From Azorhizobium oxalatiphilum (GTDB taxonomy: Bacteria; Pseudomonadota; Alphaproteobacteria; Rhizobiales; Xanthobacteraceae), in the NCBI RefSeq assembly GCF_014635325.1, contig NZ_BMCT01000014.1:1-64000 (forward strand): 64,000 nt of DNA, given 5' to 3'. The notes beneath the pieces were generated by a model, which was not told where the DNA came from, did not search any database, and saw only the letters and a program-made list of their open reading frames with translations. Position 1 is the stretch's first letter; the number at the start of each line of letters is the position of its first letter. The position numbers were made by a program, and so were the translations under genes. Shown here piece after piece: positions 52,069 through 60,528 of this stretch.

Positions 52069-53577
52069 ATGGCCTCCGACACCAAGCCGAAAGCGCGCCT
52101 GCCGCGCGGCCTCGCCGATCGCGGTGGGGCGGAACTGGTCGCGACCCGCGCCATGCTGGAGAAGATCCGCGCCGTCTACGAGCTGTACGGGTTCGAGGCG
52201 CTGGAGACCCCCGCCATCGAGTACACCGACGCGCTGGGCAAGTTCCTGCCCGATCAGGATCGGCCCAACGAGGGCGTCTTCTCCTTCCAGGACGATGACG
52301 AGCAGTGGCTCTCGCTGCGCTATGACCTGACGGCGCCGCTGGCCCGCTACGTGGCGGAGAATTTCGACAAGCTGCCGAAGCCCTACCGCTCCTATCGCAA
52401 CGGCTATGTGTTCCGGAACGAGAAGCCCGGCCCGGGCCGCTTCCGCCAGTTCATGCAGTTCGATGCCGATACGGTGGGCGCGCCCACGGTGGCTGCGGAC
52501 GCCGAGATCTGCATGATGGCCGCCGACACGCTGGAGGCGGTGGGCATCGCGCGCGGCGACTTCGTCATCAAGATCAACAACCGCAAGGTGCTCGACGGCG
52601 TGCTGGAGGCTATCGGCCTCGGCGGCGCGGAGAATGCGGGCAAGCGCCTGATCGTGCTGCGGGCTATCGACAAGCTGGACAAGATCGGCGCCTCCGGCGT
52701 GCGCGACCTGCTGGGCGCGGGCCGCTGGGAGAACCCCAAGGACCAGAGCGGCGACTTCACCAAGGGCGCGGGGCTGGACGACGACGCCATCGACAAGGTG
52801 CTTGCCTTCGTCAATGCCGGCACCGGCACCGAGGGGTTGGCCAAGCTGGTAGACGTGGTGGGATCGAGCGAGACCGGCCTTGCCGGCATCGCCGAGCTGC
52901 GCGAGATCGCGGCCCTCGTGGCTGCTGGCGGCTATGACGACGGGCGCATCGTCATCGACCCCTCGGTGGTGCGCGGCCTCGAATATTACACCGGCCCGGT
53001 CTATGAGGCCGAACTCACCTTCGAGGTGAAGGACGAGAAGGGCCGCCCCGTGCGCTTCGGCTCGGTGGCGGGCGGCGGGCGCTATGACGGCCTCGTGGCG
53101 CGCTTCCGGGGCGAGCCGGTGCCGGCCACCGGCTTCTCCATCGGCGTCTCGCGCCTGCTGCATGCCCTCGCCCATCTCGGCAAGATGGAGAGCGATGCGG
53201 AGATCGGCCCGGTGGTGGTCCTGGTCATGGATCGCGATCGCGCCGCCGACTACATGGCCATGGTGGCGAAGCTGCGCGCCAACGGCATCCGCGCGGAGAT
53301 GTATCTCGGTGGCGGCGGCATGAAGCCCCAGATGAAATATGCCGACAAGCGCAACGCGCCGGCCGTCATCATTCAGGGTTCGAACGAAAAGGACGCCGGC
53401 GAGGTCCAGATCAAGGATCTGGTGGAGGGCGCGAAGATCGCCGCCTCCATCGCCGACCATGCCGAATACCGCTCCGCCCGTCCGGCGCAGTTCTCGGTGA
53501 AGGAAGATGAGATGGTGGATGCCATCCGCGGCATTCTGGAACGCCGCGCCGAGCCGACGCTGGGGTTGGCGGACTGA
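52069..53577 (+). CDS. hisS: Histidyl-tRNA synthetase
   Basis: 502 residues from the ATG at 52069 ([18 protein letters not shown]). The class II motifs are present: motif 2 region [20 protein letters not shown], His-specific [18 protein letters not shown]-like (here [20 protein letters not shown]), and motif 3 [13 protein letters not shown]. It is the longer alphaproteobacterial form. The C-terminal anticodon domain ends in a short helix. Cytoplasmic, essential. It converges with the EamA gene with a gap of 3 bases. Confidence 0.96.
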   Translation: MASDTKPKARLPRGLADRGGAELVATRAMLEKIRAVYELYGFEALETPAIEYTDALGKFLPDQDRPNEGVFSFQDDDEQWLSLRYDLTAPLARYVAENFDKLPKPYRSYRNGYVFRNEKPGPGRFRQFMQFDADTVGAPTVAADAEICMMAADTLEAVGIARGDFVIKINNRKVLDGVLEAIGLGGAENAGKRLIVLRAIDKLDKIGASGVRDLLGAGRWENPKDQSGDFTKGAGLDDDAIDKVLAFVNAGTGTEGLAKLVDVVGSSETGLAGIAELREIAALVAAGGYDDGRIVIDPSVVRGLEYYTGPVYEAELTFEVKDEKGRPVRFGSVAGGGRYDGLVARFRGEPVPATGFSIGVSRLLHALAHLGKMESDAEIGPVVVLVMDRDRAADYMAMVAKLRANGIRAEMYLGGGGMKPQMKYADKRNAPAVIIQGSNEKDAGEVQIKDLVEGAKIAASIADHAEYRSARPAQFSVKEDEMVDAIRGILERRAEPTLGLAD

Positions 53578-53580
53578 CCT

Positions 53581-54489
53581 TTACTCGGCCGGGGCCGGCG
53601 CCCCGGCCACCTTGGCCTTGCGGCCCAGCGCGACGACGGCCACCACCGCCACGGCGAACAGCACCGTCTCCAGGTCCAGCCGCTCGCCATTGACGGGCCA
53701 CGCAAGCCCCACGGTGACGAAGGTCTGCAGCAACTGCACCTGTGCCACCCGTGCTACCCCGCCCATGGCCATGCCGGCGTTCCAGAAGAAAAAGCCGATG
53801 AACTGGCTCATCACGGCCACATAAAGGAAGCCCGTCCACGCCTCCCCCGGCACGGCGGAGATGTCCTGCGGTCGCAACAGGATCGCCATCGGCAGCATCA
53901 GCGGCAAAGCGAGCGCCAGCGCCCAGGCGATGACCTCCCAACCCTGCATGATGCGGGCAAGCCGTGCGCTCACCGGATAGCCGATGCCGCAGGCGATCAC
54001 CGAGCCCGCCAGCAGGATGTCGCCCGCGCCAAAGCGGTCGAGCCCGCCATTGCGCGCGGCGAACGTCACCACCAGTCCCGCGCCCAGAAAGCTGAAGCCG
54101 AGGAAGGCCGCGCTCGGTCGTTCGCCCGCGAACGCCATGGCGCCGAAGGTGGTGGCGATGGGCAGCAGCCCCAGCACCACACCCGCATGACTCGCCGGAA
54201 CGGTGGTGAGGCCGAAGCCCATGAGCAGCGGAAAGGCCAGCATCAGGCTGGCGATGACTATGAGGAGATCACGCACCGCGCCTTTGTGACCGCGCCACGG
54301 CACTCGTCTGCGGATCAGCAGCAGGGGCAGCGCCAGCAGCCCGGCCAGTGCGGCGCGGCCGAAGGTGATGAACAGCGGATCGAGCCCGCCGGTCAACGCG
54401 AGCCGCGTTGCCGGCAGCGTGGCACCGAAGATGACGATGCCAATGAAACCGAGCAGCAGGCCGAGGGAGACGCGGGACGATGGGGTCAA
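53581..54489 (-). CDS. DMT-superfamily (EamA) permease
   Basis: 302 residues from a TTG at 54489, with AGGTG 7 bases upstream. The open frame continues to 55128, but the upstream part overlaps the Trm112-like gene on the other strand and lacks spans. Ten spans in two EamA repeats, with FGATLPATRLALTGGLDPLF, AGVVLGLLPIATTFGA and QFIGFFFWNAGMAMG. Inner-membrane exporter of small metabolites, substrate unknown. It shares only family-level similarity with the 26.9 kb permease. Confidence 0.83.
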   Translation of the reverse strand: MTPSSRVSLGLLLGFIGIVIFGATLPATRLALTGGLDPLFITFGRAALAGLLALPLLLIRRRVPWRGHKGAVRDLLIVIASLMLAFPLLMGFGLTTVPASHAGVVLGLLPIATTFGAMAFAGERPSAAFLGFSFLGAGLVVTFAARNGGLDRFGAGDILLAGSVIACGIGYPVSARLARIMQGWEVIAWALALALPLMLPMAILLRPQDISAVPGEAWTGFLYVAVMSQFIGFFFWNAGMAMGGVARVAQVQLLQTFVTVGLAWPVNGERLDLETVLFAVAVVAVVALGRKAKVAGAPAPAE

Positions 54490-54792
54490 AATGGCACCTG
54501 ACGGCCGGAGAGCATCCCGGCACGACCGGGCTACACGGCATTGCCGCCAGACAAAAACGAGAAGTGCTGATGTCATCCATTGGCGCGGGTGAAGAATGCC
54601 CGCGCGTTGTCCCTGGCGCCCTTGCGGCAGCGGCACTTCGTCCCGGTCTCGAGGGGCGTGCCGCGCGTTCCGGAACCGGGTGCGATTTCGCGAATATACG
54701 CTATGCCGGAAAGGCGCTTGGAGCCGTCCGGCGGGGTGGATATGGTGCCGGCCGAACCCGGCGCGTCGCGCGCCGCGCCACGAGGACAGACG
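54490..54792. other. Divergent intergenic region EamA / Trm112-like
   Basis: 303 bases. A TATACGCTATG stretch at about 54695-54705 could be a -10 for the Trm112-like gene, without a clear -35. The EamA promoter should lie near the start at 54489. No gene seen; reading frames here are GC-driven. Confidence 0.35.
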
Positions 54793-55005
54793 ATGCCCAA
54801 TACCCAGCGCCCCGGCCATGAGGTCGATCCCAAGCTGCTGGAGATTCTGGTGTGCCCCATCACCAAGGGCCCGCTGGATTATGATCGCAGCCGGCAGGAG
54901 CTGGTCTCGCGCTCCGCCCGTCTCGCCTATCCCATCCGCGACGGCATTCCGATCATGCTGGCCGACGAGGCCCGCCGGCTGGACGACAGCGAACTGAAGC
55001 GCTGA
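54793..55005 (+). CDS. Trm112-like (UPF0434/YcaR) protein
   Basis: 70 residues from the ATG at 54793, with GAGGACAGACG upstream. The signature is [19 protein letters not shown], with the zinc-knuckle reduced to one Cys (CPIT), then [20 protein letters not shown]. Trm112-type proteins activate methyltransferases; bacterial versions are small and of uncertain role. An N-terminal extension of the open frame lacks similarity. Confidence 0.88.
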   Translation: MPNTQRPGHEVDPKLLEILVCPITKGPLDYDRSRQELVSRSARLAYPIRDGIPIMLADEARRLDDSELKR

Positions 55006-55097
55006 GGCCTGCGGCCTCGCCGTCCCGCGTGGGGCGGGCGCACCCGGCCGTACTATCGCCTCTCGACAGCCGGGCCGGTCCGAACTAGAGCCCGGCC

Positions 55098-55811
55098 ATG
55101 CGCTTTCCGACCCCCCTCGTCCCCGCAACCCTCGTGCGCCGCTACAAGCGCTTCCTCGCCGATGTGGTGCTGCCCGATGGGCGTGAAGTCACCGTTCATG
55201 TGGCCAATTCCGGCGCCATGCTGGGGCTGATGACGCCCGGCGCTCGCGTCTGGCTCGCCGACAAGGCGGGCGCGGGCCGCAAGCTGCCGTTCGGTTGGGA
55301 ACTGGTGGAGGCGGATTTCGGCGCTGGTCCCGAGCTGGTGGGGGTGAACACCATGCACCCCAACGCGCTGGTGGCGGATGCCATCGCGAGCGGTCTGGTG
55401 CCGGAGCTTTCCGGCTATGCCCGCATGCGACGCGAGGTGAAATATGGCGTCAACAGCCGCATCGACATTCTGCTGGAGGACGAGGCCCGCCCGCCCTGCT
55501 TCGTGGAGGTGAAGAACGTCCATCTCATGCGCGCGCCGGGCGTGGCCGAGTTTCCCGATTGCGCCACGGCGCGCGGGGCCAAGCACCTCGGCGAACTGGC
55601 GGCGGAAGTTAAGGCGGGCCACCGGGCGGTGATGGTCTATCTGAGCCAGATCGCCTCCGCGCAGGAAATCCGTCTCGCCCGCGACCTCGACCCCGCCTAT
55701 GGCCGGGCCTTCGACCTCGCCCATGCGGCGGGGGTGGAAGCCATCGGCCTCGTGTGCCGCATCGACGCGGAAGGCATTGAGGTGGAGCGGACCATTCCCA
55801 TGCTCGGTTGA
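55098..55811 (+). CDS. sfsA: Sugar fermentation stimulation protein homolog
   Basis: 237 residues, normal length. SfsA is a DNA-binding, nuclease-like fold first found by its effect on maltose use in E. coli. Motifs: [51 protein letters not shown], the nuclease-like core [20 protein letters not shown] and [16 protein letters not shown]. It is cytoplasmic. An imperfect inverted repeat follows directly at 55817-55871 and may end the transcript. Confidence 0.94.
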   Translation: MRFPTPLVPATLVRRYKRFLADVVLPDGREVTVHVANSGAMLGLMTPGARVWLADKAGAGRKLPFGWELVEADFGAGPELVGVNTMHPNALVADAIASGLVPELSGYARMRREVKYGVNSRIDILLEDEARPPCFVEVKNVHLMRAPGVAEFPDCATARGAKHLGELAAEVKAGHRAVMVYLSQIASAQEIRLARDLDPAYGRAFDLAHAAGVEAIGLVCRIDAEGIEVERTIPMLG

Positions 55812-55816
55812 AAGCC

Positions 55817-55871
55817 GAGCCAAAAAGATCTTCCGGCTGACAGGCCGCTCGCTCAAGACTTTTTCGGCTCG
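55817..55871. repeat. Imperfect inverted repeat after sfsA
   Basis: GAGCC-AAAAAG-A-TCTT (55817-55832) pairs with AAGA-CTTTTT-C-GGCTC (55855-55870) with one bulge in each arm and a 22-base centre that holds more pairing. It starts 6 bases after the sfsA stop, so a terminator or an intergenic repeat are both possible; no T-run follows the stem. Confidence 0.55.
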
Positions 55872-55973
55872 CGAAAGGCCCCGCCGGTCAACCTGTCGGC
55901 AGTCCTTCCAAGGTGGCGTACGTGCCTTTCAACCCGCTTGCGGCGCGCGGGCGGCTGGGGCAGTGTCCGCGCC

Positions 55974-57431
55974 ATGTCGAGCACCACGCCACGCCCCATT
56001 CTCCTGCCCGCCGACCGCCTTCAGGCGGCTCTCGAAGCCATCACCGCCCGCATCGGCGCGGCCTATGTGCTGACGGCGGACGCCGACACGCACGCCTATC
56101 TCGAGGAGCCGCGCGGCCTCTTCAAAGGCGTGACGCCCGCCGTGGTGCGGCCGGCCAACACCGAGGACGTGGCCTTCGTGGTGAAGACCTGCGCCGAGCT
56201 GGGCGTGCCGCTGGTGCCGCAGGGCGGCAACACCGGCCTCGTGGGCGGGCAGGTGCCGTTCGGCGCGCTGCTGCTCTCGCTCAACCGGCTCAACAAGGTG
56301 CGCGCGCTCGACGCCACCGATCTGACCCTCACGGCGGAAGCCGGCTGTACCCTGCACCAGATCCAGCAGGCGGCGGCTGACGCGGATTGCCTGTTCCCGC
56401 TCTCCATCGCCTCCGAGGGCACCTGCCAGATCGGCGGCAACCTCGCCACCAATGCCGGCGGCACCGCCGTGCTGCGCTATGGCAATACGCGCGAGTTGGC
56501 GCTGGGCCTCGAAGTGGTGCTGGCGGACGGACGGATCTGGAACGGCCTGTCGCGCCTGCGCAAGGACAATACCGGCTACGATCTGCGCAACCTGTTCATC
56601 GGCTCGGAAGGCACGCTCGGCATCATCACCGCCGCCGTGCTGCGCCTCTATCCCAAGCCCCGCAAGCGCGCCACCGCGCTGATCGGCGTCACCGACGTGC
56701 ATCAGGTGCTTGCCCTGTTCCGCCGTCTGCGCACGGTGGCGGGCGATACGCTCACCGGCTTCGAATTCCTGCCCGACGTGGGCATGGAGATGGTGCTGAA
56801 GCACATGCCCGGCGCGGTGCGCGCGCTTCAGGGCCAGCACGCTTTCTATGCGCTGGCGGAACTCACTTCCACCCGGCAGGACGACGATCTCGGCGCCATG
56901 GTGGAAGGCGTGCTCGGCGAGGCCTTCGAGGCCGGCGAGGTGGAGGATGCGGTGATCGCCTCCAGCGAGGCGCAGTCGCTGGCTCTGTGGAAGCTGCGCG
57001 AGGATCTCTCGGAGGCCCAGAAGTTCGAGGGCGGCTCCATCAAGCACGACGTCTCGGTGCCGGTCTCCAAGGTGGCCGAGTTCGTGGAGAAGGCGACGCT
57101 GGCGGTGGAGGCCCACATGCCGGGCCTGCGCACCTGCGCCTTCGGCCATATCGGCGACGGCAACGTGCACTTCAATCTCAGCCAGCCGCTGGGCATGGAC
57201 AAGCAGGCCTATCTGGACAGCTGGGAAGCCTTCAACCGCATCGTCCACGACATCGTGGTGTCCTACGGCGGCTCGATTTCGGCCGAGCACGGCATCGGCT
57301 TCCTGAAGCGCGAGGAACTGGTCCATTACAAGGACCCGGTGGCCCTCGACGTGATGGCGCAGATCAAGGCCGCGCTCGACCCCGCCGGCCTCCTGAATCC
57401 CGGCAAGATGCTGGTCGCCAAGGGCGAGTGA
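55974..57431 (+). CDS. FAD-linked D-2-hydroxyacid dehydrogenase (GlcD/D2HGDH-like)
   Basis: 485 residues from the ATG at 55974; an upstream ATG at 55938 is in frame. The FAD-binding type 4 domain holds VPLVPQGGNTGLVGGQVPFG and EAGCTLHQIQQAAADADCLF, with IGGNLATNAGGTAVLRYGNT further on. The C-terminal substrate domain has the zinc/active-site motifs GHIGDGNVHFNLSQPLG and SAEHGIGFLKREEL. Similar enzymes oxidise D-2-hydroxyglutarate, D-lactate or glycolate and pass electrons to quinone or ETF. The exact substrate is not clear. Monocistronic. Confidence 0.88.
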   Translation: MSSTTPRPILLPADRLQAALEAITARIGAAYVLTADADTHAYLEEPRGLFKGVTPAVVRPANTEDVAFVVKTCAELGVPLVPQGGNTGLVGGQVPFGALLLSLNRLNKVRALDATDLTLTAEAGCTLHQIQQAAADADCLFPLSIASEGTCQIGGNLATNAGGTAVLRYGNTRELALGLEVVLADGRIWNGLSRLRKDNTGYDLRNLFIGSEGTLGIITAAVLRLYPKPRKRATALIGVTDVHQVLALFRRLRTVAGDTLTGFEFLPDVGMEMVLKHMPGAVRALQGQHAFYALAELTSTRQDDDLGAMVEGVLGEAFEAGEVEDAVIASSEAQSLALWKLREDLSEAQKFEGGSIKHDVSVPVSKVAEFVEKATLAVEAHMPGLRTCAFGHIGDGNVHFNLSQPLGMDKQAYLDSWEAFNRIVHDIVVSYGGSISAEHGIGFLKREELVHYKDPVALDVMAQIKAALDPAGLLNPGKMLVAKGE

Positions 57432-57461
57432 AGCACCGCATCCGCGTGAGGCGGCCTCGCC

Positions 57462-58664
57462 TCACGCCCGCCGCTGCCGCACGCCCATGGCGGTGACGAT
57501 GGCCAGACAGAAGGGCACAGCCGCCGCCAGGAAGAGCATGCGCGGCATGTGGTGGTCCATGATGGCGCCGTACATGAGCGGTGCCAGCAGCGAACCGACA
57601 TCGAACCCCGAATAGACCACGCCGAACACCTTGCCCGTGGCGCCCTTCGGGGCGGTGCGGCGCACCAGCACGTCGCGCGACGGCAGGGTGATGCCCAGCG
57701 ACAGGCCGATGCACACCAGCAAGCCGCCAGTGGCCCAGGCGGGCTGCTGCCCGAGCGGGATGAGCGCGGCGAAAACCGCCGAGAGGGCAAGGCCGGTCAT
57801 CGCCACGCGGTGGTGGTGGGTGGCCCGGTCGGCGACGAAGCCGCCCATCATCACACCGGCGGCGGTGGAGAGCTGGTAGACGGTCATGGCCATGGTGGCG
57901 AAGCCCACCGAGATGGCGAACCCCTCCTGCAACGCGGCGATGGCGAAGTTCTGGATGCCCACCAGTGCCATGGAGGTGAGGAAGAAATAGAGAAAGGCCA
58001 GCATCACCACCGGGGTGAGCAGCACCTTCATGAAGGAGGGCGGCGGCGGACCATCGGTCACATGGCCGTGGCTCGGGGTATGGAGCGCCGGGCGGATGAG
58101 GAAGAGCGCAACGGTGATGAGGAGGGCGATGCCGCCCATGCCCATGAGCGCCGCCCGCCAGCCGAAGGCGAGGGCGATGGCGCCCGAGGCCAGCGGAGAG
58201 ACCGCGAAGCCGATGCTGGCCGCCATCACATGCACGGCGAAGGCCTTGCCGAGCCGTGCCTGCGGGATCCGATGACTGAGGATGGACAGGTCCGCCGGGT
58301 GGTAGACCGCATTGCCGAGGCCGGCGAGCAGCGCGAGCGGCAGCAGCATCCAGTAGCTGGGCACGAGGCCCATGGCGGCGATGGAGACGGCGTGCAGCAC
58401 CATGCCGCCCAGCAGCAGGCGATGGGCGCCGAAGCGGTCCACGAGGATGCCCGCCAGCACCTGTCCCGAGCCGGAGGCCAGATAGAAGCAGGTGAGGATC
58501 AGCCCCAGCTCCGTGAAGGAGACGCCCAGTTCCTCGTGCATGGTGAGGAACAAGGGCGCGAAGGCGAGCTGCAGCAGGTGGCTGGTGAAATGGGCCGTGC
58601 CTACGGCGGCAATGGTCGTGGATTCGCGGGGCGGAGCGGACAAGCGGGCGGCGGCGACGGACAC
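57462..58664 (-). CDS. Major facilitator superfamily transporter
   Basis: 400 residues from a GTG at 58664 (GGAGAACGCC upstream). Twelve spans. The motif A region is GQVLAGILVDRFGAHRLLLG, and FASGSGQ and LGNAVYHPADLSILSHRI resemble the fosmidomycin-resistance (Fsr)-like branch. TM-loop His/Pro-rich segment (HTPSHGHVTDGPPPP) divides the halves. Substrate unknown, probably export. It is divergent neither from nor with the TetR gene at 59437; both are minus strand, and its gene follows the TetR gene by 161 bases. Confidence 0.85.
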   Translation of the reverse strand: MSVAAARLSAPPRESTTIAAVGTAHFTSHLLQLAFAPLFLTMHEELGVSFTELGLILTCFYLASGSGQVLAGILVDRFGAHRLLLGGMVLHAVSIAAMGLVPSYWMLLPLALLAGLGNAVYHPADLSILSHRIPQARLGKAFAVHVMAASIGFAVSPLASGAIALAFGWRAALMGMGGIALLITVALFLIRPALHTPSHGHVTDGPPPPSFMKVLLTPVVMLAFLYFFLTSMALVGIQNFAIAALQEGFAISVGFATMAMTVYQLSTAAGVMMGGFVADRATHHHRVAMTGLALSAVFAALIPLGQQPAWATGGLLVCIGLSLGITLPSRDVLVRRTAPKGATGKVFGVVYSGFDVGSLLAPLMYGAIMDHHMPRMLFLAAAVPFCLAIVTAMGVRQRRA

Positions 58665-58825
58665 GGCGTTCTCCGGGCGGCCTTCGGCTTCCGATCCGGC
58701 GAGGAAGCGACGGCGCCGTTACGGCGCGGGCCTTAGATCTCTTACTATCTGTGTTTGTCCGCTGCGGAAATGCGCATAGGTCTGCCTTTTCGGCATGTCT
58801 CCTTGCGCGAGCCGCGCGCGGGCGC

Positions 58826-59437
58826 TCAGCCCGTTCTCATCCCCACCCCGCCGCAGAACAGGCGGGCGCAGTGCCGGGCCAGTTCCCCCCGGCCGGCGGC
58901 GTCGGTGTTCATGCGGCCCATCTGGTCGAGCAGGCCCACCAGCATGCGGGCGATGTGGGCGGCCGGAATGTCGGCGCGGAACACTCCGCCCGCCTGCTCC
59001 TGCGCGATGTTGGCCGCCACCCAGTCCACCATCAGCGCCTTGGTCTGCGAGCAGCCCGGCGGCTGGAAGAAGCCGATCTCGGTGAGCGCGCGGTCCTGCG
59101 CCATGAAGTCGAGGAAGCGGTGGAAGCTCTGCGCCACGCGCGTTTCCAGCTCCGCCTGCGGGATGGCGGGATCGATCAGATTGGTCAACGTGATCTGGCG
59201 CAGGTTGTCGCGGAACGCGGCGACCAGCGCCTCATAGGCCGCCTCCTTGCTCTCGCAATAGATGTAGAAGGTCGGCTGCGTGACCCCCGCCGCTGCCACG
59301 ATGTCGCTGACCTTGGTGGCGTGATAGCCGTTGCGGGCGAATACGTTCGTTGCCGCTCGCCGCAGTCGCGCGCGGGTCATCTCGCCTTTCGTGGCGCTGT
59401 CCTCTCTGGCTGCGGCATCCAGCCTTTCATCCGTCAT
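58826..59437 (-). CDS. TetR/AcrR-family transcriptional regulator
   Basis: 203 residues. The helix-turn-helix region is ATNVFARNGYHATKVSDIVA, AAGVTQPTFYIYCESKEAAY. The C-terminal ligand domain contains FMAQDRALTEIGFFQPPGCS and a Cys near the end (HCARLFCGG). It is divergent from the monooxygenase-glutaredoxin pair, and a 20-bp palindrome (59512-59531) lies in the gap. It is also just upstream of the MFS gene on the same strand, so it may control both the efflux gene and the redox pair. Confidence 0.9.
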   Translation of the reverse strand: MTDERLDAAAREDSATKGEMTRARLRRAATNVFARNGYHATKVSDIVAAAGVTQPTFYIYCESKEAAYEALVAAFRDNLRQITLTNLIDPAIPQAELETRVAQSFHRFLDFMAQDRALTEIGFFQPPGCSQTKALMVDWVAANIAQEQAGGVFRADIPAAHIARMLVGLLDQMGRMNTDAAGRGELARHCARLFCGGVGMRTG

Positions 59438-59511
59438 GTCCTGCGCTCACATTCCCTGGCGAGGCCGCATGCAAGCCTTGCGGCTCGGTGCCGGAAGGCT
59501 ATCATGCGATA

Positions 59512-59531
59512 ATATTACTCGTCAGTAATAT
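59512..59531. promoter_or_regulatory. 20-bp palindromic operator between tetR and the monooxygenase gene
   Basis: ATATTACT-CGTC-AGTAATAT: perfect 8-bp arms around a 4-base centre, in an otherwise GC-rich gap. It is 20 bases from the monooxygenase ATG and 75 from the TetR start. Such sites are typical TetR dimer targets. GATAAT (59508-59513) overlaps it and could be a -10 box, so binding would block transcription. Confidence 0.75.
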
Positions 59532-59550
59532 GTTTCCTCAGGAGGCTCCT

Positions 59551-59850
59551 ATGACCGTACCCGTCGTCGCGATCTTCGTGGCCAAGCCCGGCAACGAGGC
59601 GAAGCTGGAAGAGCTGTTCCGGGGGGTGATCGCCCCGACCCACAAGGAGAAGGGCTGCATCAGCTATCAGCTGAACCGCGATCTCGACGAGCCGCGCCGC
59701 TTCGTCTGGACCGAGGAATGGGAAAGCCGCGAACTGCTGGAGGCCCACCTCGTCTCGCCGCACATCACCGCGCTGTTCGGCCAGGTGCCGGACCTTGTGG
59801 AATCGTCACAGGTGATCATGCTCGGCGCCGTGGCCGGGGGTAGGGCGTGA
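59551..59850 (+). CDS. ABM-domain (antibiotic biosynthesis) monooxygenase, YgiN-like
   Basis: 99 residues from the ATG at 59551 (CAGGAGGCTCCT upstream, a strong site). MTVPVVAIFVAKPGNEAKLE, GCISYQLNRDLDEPRRFVW and EEWESRELLEAHLVSPHITA mark the ABM fold, a dimeric ferredoxin-like barrel. Related proteins (YgiN) oxidise quinols or remove reactive small molecules. The stop overlaps the glutaredoxin start by 4 bases (GTGA), so both are translated together under the palindromic operator. Confidence 0.85.
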   Translation: MTVPVVAIFVAKPGNEAKLEELFRGVIAPTHKEKGCISYQLNRDLDEPRRFVWTEEWESRELLEAHLVSPHITALFGQVPDLVESSQVIMLGAVAGGRA

Positions 59851-60479
59851 AGCTCTACGTCTATGACCACTGCCCCTTCTGCACCCGCGCCCGGCTGGCG
59901 TTTGGCCTGAAGAAGCAGCCCTTCGACCTCGCCATCATCATGGAAGGCGACGTGGAAACGCCCACCCGGCTGGTCGGCAAGAAGATGGTGCCGATCCTGC
60001 AGAAGGACGACGGCACCTCAATGGGCGAGAGCCTCGACATTGTCGCCTACGTGGATGGCCTGTCGGGTGAACGCCTGTTCGCTGGCAAGGATGAGGCGGT
60101 GGACGCCTGGGCCAAGGACGCCTGGCCGCTGCTGCTGAAGCTGATCATTCCGCGCTTCACCAAGGGCGACTTCCCCGAACTCGCCACGCCGGAGGCCCGT
60201 GAGGCCTATCGGCTGCGGGAGGAGAAGGCGTTCGGCGATCTGGAGGCGCTGATGGCAGGCACGCCGGGCTTCATCGCGGAACTCGGCCCGAAGCTGGAGG
60301 CGCTGGCGTCGCTGCTGGAGGGGCGCACGGCGGTGTCGCTCAGCGACATCACGCTGTGGCCGCTGCTGCGGTCGCTTTCCATCGTGAAGGGGGTGAGCTT
60401 CCCGACGCCGGTCTTCGTCTACATGAAGCGGCTGGAAAGCGAAGGCGGCGTGCCGCTGCTGTTCGATCAGGCGATCTGA
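59847..60479 (+). CDS. grxB: Glutaredoxin 2
   Basis: 210 residues with a GTG start at 59847. The thioredoxin-like N-domain holds the active site CPFC (C9, C12) in YVYDHCPFCTRARLAFGL, and cis-Pro in KMVPILQKDDGTSMGESLDI. The all-helical C-domain (about 85-205) is GST-like, as in E. coli Grx2. It reduces protein-glutathione disulfides. Coupling to the ABM monooxygenase and a TetR operator suggests a response to a reactive electrophile or quinone. Confidence 0.92.
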   Translation: MKLYVYDHCPFCTRARLAFGLKKQPFDLAIIMEGDVETPTRLVGKKMVPILQKDDGTSMGESLDIVAYVDGLSGERLFAGKDEAVDAWAKDAWPLLLKLIIPRFTKGDFPELATPEAREAYRLREEKAFGDLEALMAGTPGFIAELGPKLEALASLLEGRTAVSLSDITLWPLLRSLSIVKGVSFPTPVFVYMKRLESEGGVPLLFDQAI

Positions 60480-60487
60480 TCCGGAAG

Positions 60488-60512
60488 GCCGGGCGGGGAT
60501 ATCCTGCCCGGC
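60488..60512. terminator. Hairpin between convergent grxB and SpoIIE genes
   Basis: GCCGGGC (60488-60494) pairs with GCCCGGC (60506-60512), and GG-ATAT-CC within extends the stem. Neither strand has a good T-run. It is likely a bidirectional, partly effective terminator. Confidence 0.45.
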
Positions 60513-60528
60513 GCTCTGCCGTCCGAAC

